Assembly: GCF_000143535.2 (NCBI RefSeq)
Contig: NC_037315.1
Location: 1,798,001 to 1,862,000 of the forward strand
Source of the DNA: Botrytis cinerea B05.10
Taxonomy: Eukaryota > Ascomycota > Leotiomycetes > Helotiales > Sclerotiniaceae
Length of the DNA stretch: 64,000 bases
Reading direction: 5' to 3'
Shown: piece by piece, positions 62,742-64,000 of the stretch
Numbering within the stretch: the stretch's first letter is position 1
How the letters are laid out: every line of letters starts with the position of its first letter
The notes under the pieces: generated by a model
Told to the model about the DNA's origin: nothing
The model's database searches: none
What the model saw: the letters and a program-made list of their open reading frames with translations, nothing else
Program-made: the position numbers and the translations under genes

Positions 62742-64000
62742 GTCCGCTACCTCTTGCGTGAAGCTTCGATGGGGAGTTGTAAGTTGAACGGGCTCTTTAG
62801 AAAAGTATCGTAGCAGATTTGATCGTTTGGGAGAACTTGACGAGAATGTAAAATTTGTGAAAGTCGACGTTTCAAACGGTGGAAGTATGTTTATATATTG
62901 ATCGATCCTTCCAAATATAATTCCTAGTTTTGCTTTTATGTTGTGCAATCAAACTTTATATGATTGATTTGAGTAGATGCATGAGCAATATGTAGTTAGA
63001 GAAAAGCAAATACGTGCAGGAGGTCTTTGCTTTATTATGAAAGAAGAAAAGAAAAAAGAGGTGGAAGGTCGAACAGTCCAAGAAATCGATGGAGTAGCAA
63101 GGCAAGAAATATGTAGCTGACCGCTGGATGGAGACGTTTAGAAGTACAATCAGACGTAGTGGGTAGTAGCGGCGCCGACTTTAATACAAATCTGATTATG
63201 ATACTTACAGGGCGGTGACGAAGCCTGCTCTGTCATTACAGTCGTGGCTCATCCCTCCTCCCTTGCTAAAGCATGTTGAGCGAGCGAGCGTTGTCTCCTA
63301 TGGGGCGCACATAGGTTTGGGCCTTCAAGCTAGAAGCCGTGTATGATTCTGAATGAGAAGGACGGTACTACCGTACCCACACGCCCCGGCATTTGGCTCC
63401 GTGACCCGTTGGGCTAAAGATGAGGGAGAATTCAAAGAGGGAAGATTATTTAAAAATTGTTTGCAGCTACTCACATGAAGGAAACCCTGCCCTGTCACAA
63501 CTTGGGTGGATTAGGTCTTGGGTTGAGTAGCGCCGTGGATCAGGGAAAAAGGATAGTGACCAAGGCTCGCAGGGGCCCGTATTTTACTCACGGCGGCGGT
63601 GTGAATGGTCGAGGGAAATGAAAGTTTGAGAATGCGTGGGCTTTGATGACACTACTATCATCATAAGATGTTTTGTTTTGCTCCTGCTTCTGCTTCTGCT
63701 GCTGCTGGTGGAGTATGAGTGTTGCGGTTATGCCGAAACAGGTATTAGATGTCTTTTTTCTTGACACACACTAGAGTCTATTCTCTATAGAAGGGTTTCG
63801 AGCTTCTCAACTTATTAAGTTACATGGAGAGAATGACATGATGGTATCATTCCATCCGTTCATTTGTTACATGCATTATATTATTGGGTGTGAAGATCAC
63901 CCCGGAAAATGCTTCGACAAGGCAAGGAATACAACCTGGGTAGATATCATCAAGTGTGCTGTGCTACTTTCCTTTCTGTAGTCATGAACGGAAAGGTGTA
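62742..64000. other. right-edge intergenic region
   Basis: 1.26 kb upstream of the MFS transporter gene to the window end. It holds that gene's promoter. A CTGCTT-type microsatellite lies at 63681-63711. No gene reaches the right edge in any frame I could support. Confidence 0.45.
63681..63711. repeat. CTG/CTT trinucleotide-rich tract
   Basis: An imperfect (CTGCTT)n(CTG)n tract on the plus strand in non-coding DNA. Confidence 0.7.

Overview
The window is nuclear DNA of a filamentous ascomycete (Pezizomycotina). Coding genes carry short introns of about 50-80 nt with GTRNGY-type donors and CAG/TAG acceptors. Several proteins belong to families typical of these fungi: a CorA-like transporter, a Zn2Cys6 regulator, a UMTA-type methyltransferase, a 2EXR protein and a SigF-like NTF2 protein. 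The AT-rich base composition and this gene mix would fit Leotiomycetes such as Botrytis or Sclerotinia, but that is an inference and no alignment was possible here. I saw no rRNA, convincing tRNA, CRISPR array or intact transposon.

Layout. 1-9 kb: the 3' part of a CorA-like metal transporter (+), an MNN2-type alpha-mannosyltransferase (-), a 3 kb gene-poor stretch, and a small single-pass membrane protein with Pro/Gln repeats (-). 10-20 kb: a possible small gene, a Dal5-type MFS permease (+), the mismatch-repair ATPase MSH3 (+) and, convergent to it, a C2H2 zinc-finger protein (-). 21-32 kb: the Rab geranylgeranyltransferase beta subunit BET2 (-), a 57-residue spliced micro-gene (+), an alpha/beta hydrolase (+), a gamma-glutamylcyclotransferase-like protein (+), a SAM methyltransferase (-) and a DapA-family aldolase (+). 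32-40 kb: gene-poor DNA, a 2EXR protein (-) with a possible secreted peptide gene antisense to its 3' end, and a GPI-anchored Ser/Thr-rich wall protein (-). 40-48.5 kb is dense and housekeeping: conventional kinesin heavy chain (-), the RAD6/UBC2 ubiquitin-conjugating enzyme (-), mitochondrial acetoacetyl-CoA thiolase (+) and a SigF-like NTF2 membrane protein (+). 48.5-56 kb looks like an accessory island: an internally duplicated ORF broken by one TGA, a relic of an F-box/2EXR-like protein, a 9-bp minisatellite, and a pair of tandem paralogues of an unknown family, one frameshifted and one intact. 56-63 kb: a large Zn2Cys6 transcription factor (-) and a second MFS transporter (-).

The conserved genes serve independent cell functions: DNA repair (MSH3, RAD6), vesicle traffic and motors (BET2, kinesin), acetyl-CoA and sterol supply (thiolase), and glycosylation. 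The 24.7-32.1 kb group of hydrolase, cyclotransferase, methyltransferase and aldolase could be metabolic, but no backbone synthase is present, so it cannot be called a biosynthetic cluster. The most unusual material is the decayed, lineage-specific paralogue island at 48.5-55 kb.
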